A stretch of DNA of 64,000 nt, taken from positions 85,910 through 149,909 of the forward strand of contig JACKDR010000020.1 in the NCBI GenBank assembly GCA_020633495.1. Reading direction: 5' to 3'. This document shows positions 41,520-52,767 of the stretch, piece after piece. The stretch is from Kofleriaceae bacterium. GTDB taxonomy: Bacteria; Myxococcota_A; Polyangia; Haliangiales; Haliangiaceae. The notes below the pieces were generated by a model. That model saw only the letters and a list, made by a program, of their open reading frames with translations, was not told the origin of the DNA and did not search any database. The number at the start of each line of letters is the position of its first letter. Positions within the stretch are counted from its first letter, which is position 1. The translations under genes were made by a program, and so were the position numbers.

Positions 41520-42197
41520 GTGAGCGCCGGAAGCAGTGGGACGTCCACGCCCGCCACCGTCACGACGCTGCTGTGGGTCCGCCACGGCCAGGCCGACTCC
41601 AACCGCGACGGCCGCTTCGGCGGCCACAGCCCGGTGCCCCTGACCGACCTCGGCCGCCGCCAGGCCGAGGCCACGGCCGCGGCGATCCGGCGGGCGGCGC
41701 CGACCGCGCTGATCTCGTCGGACCTGGCGCGCGCGGTCCAGACCGCCGAGCCCATCGCCGCCGCCACCGGGCTGGCGCTCGAGCTCGATCGCGATCTCCG
41801 CGAGCGGTCGCTGGGCATCCTCGACGGCCTGTCGTTCGCCGACGCCGAGGCCCGCCACCCGGAGCTGTGGCAGCGGCTCATGGCGCGCGATCCGGCGCTG
41901 GTCCCCGACGGCGGCGAGGCGGTCGACGCGGTCTACGCCCGGGTCGCGCGCGCGATCGACGCGATCGTCAGCCGTCACGCCGGCGGCCGCGTCGTCGTGG
42001 TCTCGCACGGGCTCGCGCTCTACCACGCGTTCGTCCACGTCTGCGGCCTGGGCAGCCCGTCCGCCGACCACGGCGTCTTCGTGCTGGTCGACAACTGCTC
42101 GGTGTCGCGGGTCGAGCACCGCCACGTCCACGGCCGCGCGCGCTGGCGGATCCGCTCGCTCAACGACGTCGCCCACCTGGACGGCCTCGCCTCCTGA
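41520..42197 (+). CDS. Histidine phosphatase family protein (phosphoglycerate-mutase-like)
   Basis: A 225-residue phosphatase of the GpmB/CobC type. The phosphohistidine is in LLWVRHGQADSN (H22), the second conserved motif is ALISSDLARAVQTAEPIA, the acid is in RDLRERSLGILDG, and the second catalytic His is in VVVVSHGLALYHAFV. The substrate is not predictable. The GTG at 41520 is preferred because the ATG at 41511 directly abuts the -10 hexamer, while the GTG lies 9 nt beyond it, mirroring the divergent gene. The 170 bp that follow, up to 42367, show nothing notable. Confidence 0.87.
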   Translation: MSAGSSGTSTPATVTTLLWVRHGQADSNRDGRFGGHSPVPLTDLGRRQAEATAAAIRRAAPTALISSDLARAVQTAEPIAAATGLALELDRDLRERSLGILDGLSFADAEARHPELWQRLMARDPALVPDGGEAVDAVYARVARAIDAIVSRHAGGRVVVVSHGLALYHAFVHVCGLGSPSADHGVFVLVDNCSVSRVEHRHVHGRARWRIRSLNDVAHLDGLAS

Positions 42198-42367
42198 GCG
42201 CGCTTCGAGCGCCCTGCCGGTCAGCCGGCGGCGGCCGGCCGATCCCGGGTGACCGAAGGTCGCCGTCCCCTGTCGACCCCTCGACGCTTCGCCGGCGCCG
42301 ACTGACACCCGCAGCCTCGCGATTCCGCTCACCTGGACGCGGCACGGCCGCTGCAAACACACGGGCC

Positions 42368-43006
42368 ATGGCCCCCCTCTCCCCCCGCCCCCTCCTCCTC
42401 GCCGCGCTGGTCCCCGCCCTGGTCACCGCGTCGGCCCTGCCCGCCCGCGCCGACGCGCCGGGCCAGACCGCGGCCGCGACCCGCCCGGAGCGGCCGCCCG
42501 CGCCCGCGGTCGCCGCCAAGAAGCCGGGCACCGCCACCGCCGCCGCCATCATCGGCACCCTGGTCGGTCCCGCCCTGATCATGACCGGCGCCGCGCTGTC
42601 CGGCCGCGACTCGGGCGACGACGCCCTCGAGAGCGGCCTGTACTGGGCCGGCGCGATGGGCCTGATGCTCGGCCCGTCGGCCGGGCACTGGTACGCCGGC
42701 CGCACCGTCACCGCCGGCATGGGCCTGCGCGCCGCCGGCGCGACCCTCGCGGTCGCCGGCGCGGTCGGCTCGTTCGACAAGTGCTTCTTCGTCGAGGAGC
42801 CGTGCGACGACTCCGGCTACCTGGCGATGGCGCTGCTCGGCGCCGGCGCGTTCGTCGCCGGCGTCGCCTACGACGTCGCCACCGCCGACGACGCCGCCCG
42901 CGAGTGGAACCGCGACCACGGCTTCTCCGTGCAGGTCGCACCGACCGCGGTCCGCACCGGCGCCGGTGGCGTCACACCCGGCGTCGCGCTCGCCGGCACG
43001 TTCTAG
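42368..43006 (+). CDS. Exported hypothetical protein with hydrophobic segments
   Basis: A 212-residue protein with a signal peptide (PLLLAALVPALVTASALPARA). After a Pro/Ala linker come three or four Gly/Ala-rich hydrophobic stretches (TAAAIIGTLVGPALIMTGAAL, YWAGAMGLMLGPSAGHWYAG, AGMGLRAAGATLAVAGAV, YLAMALLGAGAFVAGVAYDV) and one loop with two cysteines (DKCFFVEEPCDD). The ending GVALAGTF has an aromatic last residue, as in outer-membrane proteins. No family is recognised. No clear Shine-Dalgarno sequence precedes the ATG. Confidence 0.7.
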   Translation: MAPLSPRPLLLAALVPALVTASALPARADAPGQTAAATRPERPPAPAVAAKKPGTATAAAIIGTLVGPALIMTGAALSGRDSGDDALESGLYWAGAMGLMLGPSAGHWYAGRTVTAGMGLRAAGATLAVAGAVGSFDKCFFVEEPCDDSGYLAMALLGAGAFVAGVAYDVATADDAAREWNRDHGFSVQVAPTAVRTGAGGVTPGVALAGTF

Positions 43007-43063
43007 CGGCCGCCCGCGCCGTTCCATGCCCGTCGCGGTCCGCGTCCGCCCGGCGGTCGCCGC

Positions 43064-43756
43064 CTACGTGCTGCAGGCGCGGACCAGGTCGGTGTGCTGC
43101 GACCGGTACGTGCCGTCGGACTGCAGCAGGTAGTACTGGATGCAGTAGTCCCAGATGACGTTGGGCGACAGGACGCTGTCGACGCGATCGCAGGTGTAGT
43201 ACGTGACCACCAGCTCCGACGGATCCGAGCCGCTGTCGAACGCGCTCCACAGGCTCTCGCCGGCGCGCCCCGACGGCACCGCGACGTCGTTGCGCGACCG
43301 CGTCGACGGCGGCACGTCCCAGCCGAAGATCAGGTAGGCCTGGCCGCCGTTGACGTCGAGCTGGGCGAGGTCGCCCTGCTCGGTCCAGGTGTCGATGAAC
43401 CAGCGGATCTCGCCGCCGCAGTTGTCGATGTACGGCGTGACGTGATCGACCCGCAGGATCGCGCGCTCGCCGTGCTCGTCGACCAGGGTGCCCAGATCGC
43501 CGACCGCCGGGGTCCGTCCCCAGCACGTCGCCTTGCCGCCGCCGTTGCCGGTGGCGCCGGTCATGGCGCACAGCCCGACGTCGCCGTGACCGACGCTCTT
43601 GCGCTCGACCCGCACCACGCGGCCCTTCTTGTGGGCAGCCGCGCGCCGGATGTCGCCGCCGCGCGCCCCCGCGGTGCCCGGCGCCAGCGCGATCGCGCCG
43701 GCGGCGATGACCGCAGCGACCAGGACCAGCACGACGACGACGGCGGCGCGGGACAC
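43064..43756 (-). CDS. Secreted hypothetical protein, paralogue A
   Basis: A 230-residue protein with an N-terminal hydrophobic anchor (AAVVVVLVLVAAVIAAGAIAL). The mature part shares a signature with its neighbour at 43772: KGRVVRVERKS, a Cys-Trp-Gly, VGDLGTLVDEHGERAILRVDHVTPYIDNCGGEIRWF, and VTYYTCDR before a Cys-containing C-terminus. Six cysteines suggest disulfides. I know no named family. GTG 43756 lies 46 nt after the in-frame stop of the paralogue on the same strand, so the two are probably an operon arising from tandem duplication. Confidence 0.72.
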   Translation of the reverse strand: MSRAAVVVVLVLVAAVIAAGAIALAPGTAGARGGDIRRAAAHKKGRVVRVERKSVGHGDVGLCAMTGATGNGGGKATCWGRTPAVGDLGTLVDEHGERAILRVDHVTPYIDNCGGEIRWFIDTWTEQGDLAQLDVNGGQAYLIFGWDVPPSTRSRNDVAVPSGRAGESLWSAFDSGSDPSELVVTYYTCDRVDSVLSPNVIWDYCIQYYLLQSDGTYRSQHTDLVRACST

Positions 43757-43771
43757 GGGCGAGCTCGACGA

Positions 43772-44440
43772 TCAGAAGTTACAGGCCGCGACGTTGTCCT
43801 GGCGCAGCCGCTCGTAGCCGCCGCCGTCGCGACCCCAGTAGTTGACGCAGTACGACGGCACGCCCGTGGCGGGCGCGCCGGAGGCGTCGCAGTTGTAGTA
43901 GGTGACCTTGAGGTCGGAGGTGCCGTCGCCGTCGTGGTCGAAGGACGCCCACATCGACTCGCCGGGCTGGCCCCCCTGCGGGACCTCCGCGTCCTGCAAC
44001 ACCTTCGAGTAGCTCTCGGCCGGCCAGTCGAGCAGCAGGAAGCCGTAGCTGACCTGCGACAGATCGCCGGCGGTGACGTCGAAGCGGGCGTCCCAGCGGA
44101 TCTCGTTGCCGCAGCTGTCCTTGTACGGCGTGACCTCGATGACGCGGACCTCGGCGCGCCGGCCTTGCTGGTCGATGACCCAGCCGGTCTCGTCGACCCG
44201 CGGCGCCGTGCCCCAGCAGTTGGCCTGGTTGCTGTACATGTTGCAGAGGTGGGGCCGGAAGCCGCGGCCCGAGCGGGCGCGCTCGACCCGCACGACCTTG
44301 CCGTGGCGGGCCGCCTTGCCGTGCTTGCCCCGGGCGGCCTTGCCGCCGGCGCCACCGCCGAGCGCCGGCATCGCCACCGCGACCACCGCGGCGGTCAGGG
44401 CGGCGGCGACCGCGGCGCGGGCCAGGACGGGGCGAGCCAT
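43772..44440 (-). CDS. Secreted hypothetical protein, paralogue B
   Basis: A 222-residue secreted protein with a signal segment (VAAALTAAVVAVAMPALGGG) and then a Lys/Gly/Ala-rich linker. Shared with paralogue A are GKVVRVERA, ANCWGTAPRVDETGWVIDQQGRRAEVRVIEVTPYKDSCGNEIRW, DLSQVSYGFLLLDWP, VTYYNCDASG and a terminal Cys. The conserved VTPYxDxCGxEIRW core is a candidate active or structural motif. ATG 44440 follows TATCTT by 6 nt. It is divergent from the CcmI-like lipoprotein gene. Confidence 0.72.
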   Translation of the reverse strand: MARPVLARAAVAAALTAAVVAVAMPALGGGAGGKAARGKHGKAARHGKVVRVERARSGRGFRPHLCNMYSNQANCWGTAPRVDETGWVIDQQGRRAEVRVIEVTPYKDSCGNEIRWDARFDVTAGDLSQVSYGFLLLDWPAESYSKVLQDAEVPQGGQPGESMWASFDHDGDGTSDLKVTYYNCDASGAPATGVPSYCVNYWGRDGGGYERLRQDNVAACNF

Positions 44441-44446
44441 GGCCCG

Positions 44447-44528
44447 AAGATACGACACCCGCGCCCGCCGTGCCGGCACAACCTGGCGCGCCCAGCCCGC
44501 TGCGCGCGGCCCTCGCGTCCGCTATGGT
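44447..44528. promoter_or_regulatory. Divergent candidate -10 elements (TATCTT / TATGGT)
   Basis: TATCTT on the minus strand (44447-44452) and TATGGT on the plus strand (44523-44528) each end exactly 6 nt before an ATG (44440 and 44535). Confidence 0.45.
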
Positions 44529-44534
44529 TGCGCC

Positions 44535-45212
44535 ATGTCGTCGCCGCTCCGGACGTCCCAGCTGACCACCCTGCTCGTCGCCGCCGCGCTGGCCGCCGGC
44601 GCCGGGTGCGACCGCCGCAAGGCCGGCGCCGACATGCCGGCCGCGCAGGACTGGCAGGGCTCGCTGACCCCGGACGACCCCCACGCCGGGGTCATGGCGC
44701 CCGGCGGCGGCGGCCCCAGCGATCCCCACGCCGGCCTCGACATGCCCGCGATGGGCAGCGACCCCAGCGATCCCCACGCCGGCCTCGACATGGGCGGCGG
44801 CGGCGACGAGCCGAACCCGCACGCCGGCATGGGCGGCGGGCCGGTCGACCCCGCGACCGCCCTGATCGGCACCGTCGACGCCACCGACGCCACCCGCAGC
44901 CGCATGGCCGCGGGCAGCGGCGCGGTGCTGTTCCTCAGCGTCCGCCAGGCCGACGCCGCCGGCAACCCGATCGGCGGCCCGCTCGCGGTCGACGTCATGC
45001 CCGGCGATCACTTCCCCGCCGAGTTCACCCTGTCGGCGGCCAACGCCATGGGCCAGGCGCCGACCGCGCTGGCCGGCAACGTCGTCGTGATGGCGCGCTG
45101 GGACCAGGACCACGACGCCTCGACCAAGCAGGCCGGCGACGTCACCGGCCAGGTGGTCGCGACCGTGCCGGCGTCCGGGCTGACCCTGCAGCTCGACACC
45201 GTCCTGCCGTAG
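44535..45212 (+). CDS. Lipoprotein with CcmI C-terminal-like domain and DPHAG repeats
   Basis: A 225-residue predicted lipoprotein (lipobox AGAGC). Residues about 45-105 carry four copies of a [DN]PHAG motif separated by Gly/Met/Pro linkers. The C-terminal part, ALIGTVDATDATRSRM through GAVLFLSVRQADAAGNPIGGPLAVDVMPGDHFPAEFTLSAANAM to VVATVPASGLTLQLDTVLP, matches the beta-domain at the C-terminus of the cytochrome c assembly protein CcmI/CycH. The TPR part of CcmI and other ccm genes are absent nearby, so it may be a free-standing relative. ATG 44535 is leaderless-like. Confidence 0.75.
   Translation: MSSPLRTSQLTTLLVAAALAAGAGCDRRKAGADMPAAQDWQGSLTPDDPHAGVMAPGGGGPSDPHAGLDMPAMGSDPSDPHAGLDMGGGGDEPNPHAGMGGGPVDPATALIGTVDATDATRSRMAAGSGAVLFLSVRQADAAGNPIGGPLAVDVMPGDHFPAEFTLSAANAMGQAPTALAGNVVVMARWDQDHDASTKQAGDVTGQVVATVPASGLTLQLDTVLP
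44714..44792 (+). repeat. Two 31-bp direct repeats encoding PSDPHAGLDM
   Basis: Exact copies at 44714-44744 and 44762-44792, 48 bp apart start to start, in frame within the CcmI-like lipoprotein gene. Two further diverged copies flank them at the protein level. Confidence 0.85.
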
Positions 45213-45216
45213 CCCC

Positions 45217-46776
45217 ATGAGCCGCAGCTGGAACGCCCGGGCCGAGCTGCGGCGCTACCGCGACGCGGAGCGCGGCGCGGCGCGATCCGACGCCGCGACT
45301 CGGATCGCGCTGTGCTACCCGAGCCCGTACCGGGCCGCGATGTCGTCGCTGGGCTACCAGACGATCTACCGCCGGCTCAACGACGCCCCCGGGGTCGCCG
45401 CCGATCGCGCGGTCCTGCCCGACGACGTCGCGGCGTGGAAGGCGGCGCGGCAGCCGCTGTTGACGCTGGAGCGCGAGGCGGCGGTCGGCGACTACCCGAT
45501 GCTCGCGTTCTCGGTCGCGTACGAGCTCGAGCTCGCCGGCCTGATCGACTGCCTCGAGCTGGCCGGCGTGCCGCCGCTGGCCGCCGACCGCGATCACCGC
45601 CACCCCCTGGTGATCGCCGGCGGGCCGCTGACGTTCTCGAACCCGGTGCCGCTGGCGCCGTACTGCGACCTGATCGTCCTGGGCGAGGCCGACGAGGTCG
45701 TGCTCGAGCTGGTGACGCTGGCGCGCGACGCCGGCTGGCGCCGCGACGCCCTGCTCGACGCCCTCGCCGATCGCCCCGGCTACTACCTGCCGGATCGCCA
45801 CGGCGACGACGTGCCGCGGATCGCCGCCGCCGGCGACGCCTGCCTGCCGGCGCGGTCGCAGATCATCACGCCGCACGCCGAGCTGTCGGACATGTTCCTG
45901 ATCGAGCCGGCGCGCGGCTGCTCGCGCGGCTGCACCTACTGCGTCATGCGACGCTCGACCAACGGCGGCATGCGGATCGTGTCGCCGGCGCGGGTCCTCG
46001 CCGAGATCCCCGACGACGCCACCCGGGTCGGCCTGGTCGGCGCCGCGGTCACCGATCACCCGCAGATCCGCGAGATCGTCCGCGGCGTCGTCGACGCCGG
46101 CCGCGGCGTCGGCATCTCGAGCCTGCGCGCCGACAAGCTCGACGACGAGCTCGTCGGCCTGCTGGCGAAGGGCGGCTACCGCACGCTCACCGTCGCCGGC
46201 GACGGCGCGTCGGAGCGGATGCGCCGGGTCATCGAGCGCTCGACCAAGGAGCGCCACCTGCTCGAGTCGGCGGCGCTGGCGTCGCGGCACAAGCTCAAGA
46301 CCCTCAAGGTCTACATGATGGTCGGCCATCCCGAGGAGACCGACGACGACATCGACGAGCTGATCCGCTTCACCGGCGAGCTGGTCGCGATCCACCCCCG
46401 GGTCGCGTACGGCGTCGCGCCGCTGGTCGCCAAGCGCCACACCCCGCTCGACGGCGCGCCGTTCGCCGGCGTCGAGCTCGTCGAGGCCCGGCTGGCCCGC
46501 CTGCGCGCCGGCCTCAAGCAGTACGGCGGCAAGGCCGAGCTGCGCGCGACCTCGGCGCGCTGGGCCTGGGTCGAGTACATGCTGTCCCAGGGCGACCGCC
46601 GCGCCGGCCTCGCCGTCCTCGACGCCCACCGCGCCGGCGGCAACTTCGCCGCCTACAAGAAGGCCTTCCGCGCCCACGGCGCCGAGCCCACCGGCCCGCG
46701 CGCCCGGGTGCCGTCGAGCCTCGAGCTGATCGCGCTCAAGCGTCGCGCCCTGGCCACCGCGGTCGCCGGATCGTAG
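45217..46776 (+). CDS. B12-binding-domain radical SAM protein
   Basis: A 519-residue protein. An N-terminal cobalamin-binding-like Rossmann region (IALCYPSPYRAAMSSLGYQTIY, MLAFSVAYELELAGLIDCLELAGVPPLA, VIAGGPLTFSNPVPLAPYCDLIVLGEAD) precedes a radical SAM barrel with EPARGCSRGCTYCVMRR (Cx3Cx2C) and VYMMVGHPEETDDDID. It resembles the N-terminal two-thirds of the TIGR03960-type proteins; a full-length relative is encoded at 47638-50517. The start is ATG 45217, 4 bp after the lipoprotein stop, so the two genes may be co-transcribed. The substrate is unknown; related enzymes alter tRNA or rRNA or make small molecules. Confidence 0.85.
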   Translation: MSRSWNARAELRRYRDAERGAARSDAATRIALCYPSPYRAAMSSLGYQTIYRRLNDAPGVAADRAVLPDDVAAWKAARQPLLTLEREAAVGDYPMLAFSVAYELELAGLIDCLELAGVPPLAADRDHRHPLVIAGGPLTFSNPVPLAPYCDLIVLGEADEVVLELVTLARDAGWRRDALLDALADRPGYYLPDRHGDDVPRIAAAGDACLPARSQIITPHAELSDMFLIEPARGCSRGCTYCVMRRSTNGGMRIVSPARVLAEIPDDATRVGLVGAAVTDHPQIREIVRGVVDAGRGVGISSLRADKLDDELVGLLAKGGYRTLTVAGDGASERMRRVIERSTKERHLLESAALASRHKLKTLKVYMMVGHPEETDDDIDELIRFTGELVAIHPRVAYGVAPLVAKRHTPLDGAPFAGVELVEARLARLRAGLKQYGGKAELRATSARWAWVEYMLSQGDRRAGLAVLDAHRAGGNFAAYKKAFRAHGAEPTGPRARVPSSLELIALKRRALATAVAGS

Positions 46777-47637
46777 CGGCGCGCGTGGTCGTCGTCGCGG
46801 CGCGGCCGCGGGTGCGCGGCGACCACGCGGCTTGGTATGGTCGTGGCGTGACCAGCCACGACCAGTGCACCGTGTCGGGAGACGGCAAGTGGATCGCCGC
46901 GCGCTCGGGCGACCAGCTGACCCTGCACCTGGCCAGCGGCAAGGAGGAGGCGCGGACCACGCTGACCGCGGGCGGCCGGCTGCTGCTGGTCGGCGACGAC
47001 GTCGTCGACGTCGCGATCGCCGCCGGGCGCACGACGATCACGACGCTGGCGCTGCCGACGCTCAAGCTGCGCTCGACGATCGAGATCCCCGGCGAGGCCG
47101 AGGTCCGCGCGGTCAGCAAGGACTCGGTGCTGCTGGCCCGCGGCAAGGACGCGCTGATCCTGCGGGTCGTCGCCGGCACCACCGGGTTCGCGCCGATGAT
47201 GGGGGGCGCGGCGCCGGCGTGGGCGGCCGGCCTCGCCGACGATCAGTTCCTGGCACCCGGCGCCCGCGGGCTCGAGATCTGGGACGGCGCCACCCGCCGC
47301 ATCGCCCAGCGGGTCCGGTTCGAGGTCGATCGCGTGCCGCGCCACGCCGGCGTCGCGACCGCGGGCGCCAACCTGTGGCTGTGCGACCACCGGCCCCAGG
47401 TCACGGTCGTGCGCATCTCCGACGGCAAGGTCCAGCGCATCGGCCTGCCGGCGCCCGCCGACGCCGCGGTCGGTCACCTGCGGTCGTCGTGGCTGCTCGC
47501 CGAGCTGGCCGGCGCGCCGCACGCGATCAACCTGGTCACCGGCTCGGTCGACGCCCTGCCGTGCACGCCGGGCGCGCCCCGCGCGGTGGTGCCGCGCGGC
47601 GCCGCCGCCACCGTCGTCGAGGTCGCCGAGGCCGAGG

Positions 47638-50517
<2,880 letters not shown>

Positions 50518-50606
50518 GACGGGACCGACGACACTTACCCGTGATGGGGCCCGGGCGCCACCCCCAAGTGCTCGTCGCCGGGCCCGACTCGGGCTACGGT
50601 GCGGCC

Positions 50607-51325
50607 ATGCCCGCCCGTCCCGTGCTGTCGACGTACGCCCTCGCCTGCGCCCTGGCCCTGCCGGCGGCGCTCACCACCACGCTCATCGGCTGCGACCAGC
50701 AGAAGAAGACCGAGAGCAAGGCCGCGCCGCCGGCGGCCAAGCCCGCCGAGGGCGCCGCGGCCGCCGCCCGGCCCCGGCGCCGGCCCCCGCCGCCGCGGTG
50801 GCCGCGCCGCCCGCCGTCGAGGTCGGTGCTAGCTTCGCCTCCATGTGGAACGACCCGATCAACACCCTCGACGGCAAGCCGACCACCCTCGCCAGCTTCC
50901 AGGGCAAGGCGCTGATGCTGGTCAACGTCGCCAGCAAGTGCGGCCTGACCCCGCAGTACGAGCAGCTCGAGGCCATCCAGAAGCAGTACGAGGCCAAGGG
51001 CTTCACCGTCGTCGGCTTCCCGTGCAACCAGTTCAACGGCCAGGAGCCCGGCTCGCCGGAGGAGATCCGCGAGTTCTGCAGCACGACCTACGGCGTGACC
51101 TTCCCGATGATGGAGAAGATCGAGGTCAACGGCGACGGCCGGCACCCGATCTACCAGGAGCTGACCAAGATCAAGGACGCCGGCGGCCACGACGGCGACA
51201 TCCGGTGGAACTTCGAGAAGTTCGTGGTCTCGGCCGACGGCCAGCACGTCACCCGCTTCGATCCGAAGACCAAGCCGGACGACCCCAAGGTGATCGCCGC
51301 GATCGAGGCCGCGCTGCCCAAGTGA
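50607..51325 (+). CDS. Glutathione-peroxidase-family lipoprotein, frameshifted as assembled
   Basis: The gene starts in one frame with a lipoprotein signal (ALACALALPAALTTTLIGC, then DQQKKTESK) and an Ala/Pro linker. It continues in another frame from about 50770 with the peroxidase domain: NVASKCGLTPQYEQLE (catalytic Cys), GFPCNQFNGQEPG (Gln), RWNFEKFVV (Trp) and KTKPDDPKV. Adding one C to the CCC run at about 50765-50769 restores a single frame of about 240 residues. It would be an envelope-anchored peroxidase that reduces hydroperoxides, probably with thioredoxin as in other bacterial Gpx. ATG 50607 follows TACGGT by 6 nt. It overlaps the downstream gene by 4 bp. Confidence 0.85.
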
Positions 51326-52674
51326 CGGGTCGGGTCGGCGCGCTGGCGCCCCCGCTGGCGGTCGCCGCCGCGCTCGCCGTCGCCGGCTGTGGCGGCGCGC
51401 CGGACGGCGGCCCCGACGCCACGCCCGGCGACGCCACCAACGTCGACGCCGCACCGGCGGCGCCCGACTACGTCCTGTTCGCGCCGCTGAGCTCGACCAC
51501 GACGTACCTGATCGATCGCGCCGGCGAGGTCGTCCACACCTGGGCGTCGACGGCGCGACCGGGCGCGGCGGTCTACCTGCTCGACGACGGCGGCCTGCTG
51601 CGCGCCGAGGAGCTGCCGTCGACGGTGTTCCGCGCCGGCGGCATCGGCGGCCGGATCGCCACCTACGCGTGGGATGGCACCCCGAGCTGGCACTACGACT
51701 ACGCCAGCGCCACCCACCACGCCCACCACGACGCGATCCGCCTGCCCGACGGCCACGTCCTGGCGATCGCCTGGGAGGTCATCGCCGACGCCGACGCCCT
51801 CGCCGCCGGCCGCGACCCGGCGCTGCTCCCCGCCACCGGGTCGCTGTGGGCCGATCACCTGGTCGAGATCGATCCGGCGACCGACACGATCGTCTGGCAG
51901 TGGCACGCCTGGGATCACCTGATCCAGGACCGCGACCCGACCGCGGCCGGCTACGGCGTCGTCGCCGACCACCCCGAGCTCGTCGACGTCAACGCCGGCG
52001 GCCGCGCCCAGAACGACTGGACCCACGTCAACGCGGTCGCGTACCGCGCCGACCTCGACCAGATCGTGCTCAGCGTCCACAACCTCGGCGAGGTCTGGAT
52101 CCTCGACCACGGCACCACCACCGCCGAGGCGGCGTCGCACCAGGGCGGCCGGCGCGGCCACGGCGGCGACCTCCTGTACCGGTGGGGCAACCCGGCGGTG
52201 ACCGGCGCCGGCACCGCCGCCGACCAGCAGCTGTTCGCCCAGCACGCCGCGCACTGGATCGACGACGGCCTGCCCGGCGCCGGTCACCTGCTGGTCTTCA
52301 ACAACGGCAGCTTCGCGACCCGGCCGTACTCGACCGTCGACGAGCTCGACCTGCCGGTCGACGCCGACGGCGGCTACGACCTGGCGGCCGGCCCGATCGC
52401 CCCGGCGGCGCCGAGCTGGCGCTACGTCGCCGATCCGCCCGAGGCGATGTTCGCCGCCAACATCTCGGGCGCGCAGCGTCTGCCCGACGGCGACACGCTG
52501 ATCTGCGTCGGCCCGGACGGCCGCTTCCTCGAGGTCACCGACGCCGGCGACACGGTGTGGACCTACCAGTACCCGGGCGCGATGACGAGCGTGTTCCGCG
52601 CCACCGCCTACCCCGCGACCCACCCGGGCCTGGCCGGCCGCGACCTCGCGCCGACCGGGCCGATCGCGCCCTGA
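51322..52674 (+). CDS. Arylsulfotransferase (ASST)-like lipoprotein
   Basis: A 450-residue predicted lipoprotein (VAGC lipobox) with an Asp/Ala/Gly linker. A six-bladed-propeller-type body follows: VLFAPLSSTTTYLIDRAGEVVHTW, HHAHHDAIRLPDGHVLAIAWE, HLVEIDPATDTIVWQWHAWDHLI, NDWTHVNAVAYRADLDQIVLSVHNLGEVWILDH and ISGAQRLPDGDTLICVGPDGRFLEV. The HHDAIRLPDGHVL and DWTHVNAV motifs are those of aryl sulfotransferase-type enzymes, which move sulfate between phenols, and related quinoprotein-like proteins. The GTG start at 51322 overlaps the peroxidase stop (GTGA), so the two envelope proteins are coupled. Confidence 0.82.
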   Translation: MTGRVGALAPPLAVAAALAVAGCGGAPDGGPDATPGDATNVDAAPAAPDYVLFAPLSSTTTYLIDRAGEVVHTWASTARPGAAVYLLDDGGLLRAEELPSTVFRAGGIGGRIATYAWDGTPSWHYDYASATHHAHHDAIRLPDGHVLAIAWEVIADADALAAGRDPALLPATGSLWADHLVEIDPATDTIVWQWHAWDHLIQDRDPTAAGYGVVADHPELVDVNAGGRAQNDWTHVNAVAYRADLDQIVLSVHNLGEVWILDHGTTTAEAASHQGGRRGHGGDLLYRWGNPAVTGAGTAADQQLFAQHAAHWIDDGLPGAGHLLVFNNGSFATRPYSTVDELDLPVDADGGYDLAAGPIAPAAPSWRYVADPPEAMFAANISGAQRLPDGDTLICVGPDGRFLEVTDAGDTVWTYQYPGAMTSVFRATAYPATHPGLAGRDLAPTGPIAP

Positions 52675-52767
52675 GCCCGCGAAGCCGCGCCTGCGCGGTC
52701 GCGCGCGCGGCACGACGCCGCACGCCGGCCGCGCCCGGCGTGCGCGCGCCGGCGCGACCATGCGCCC

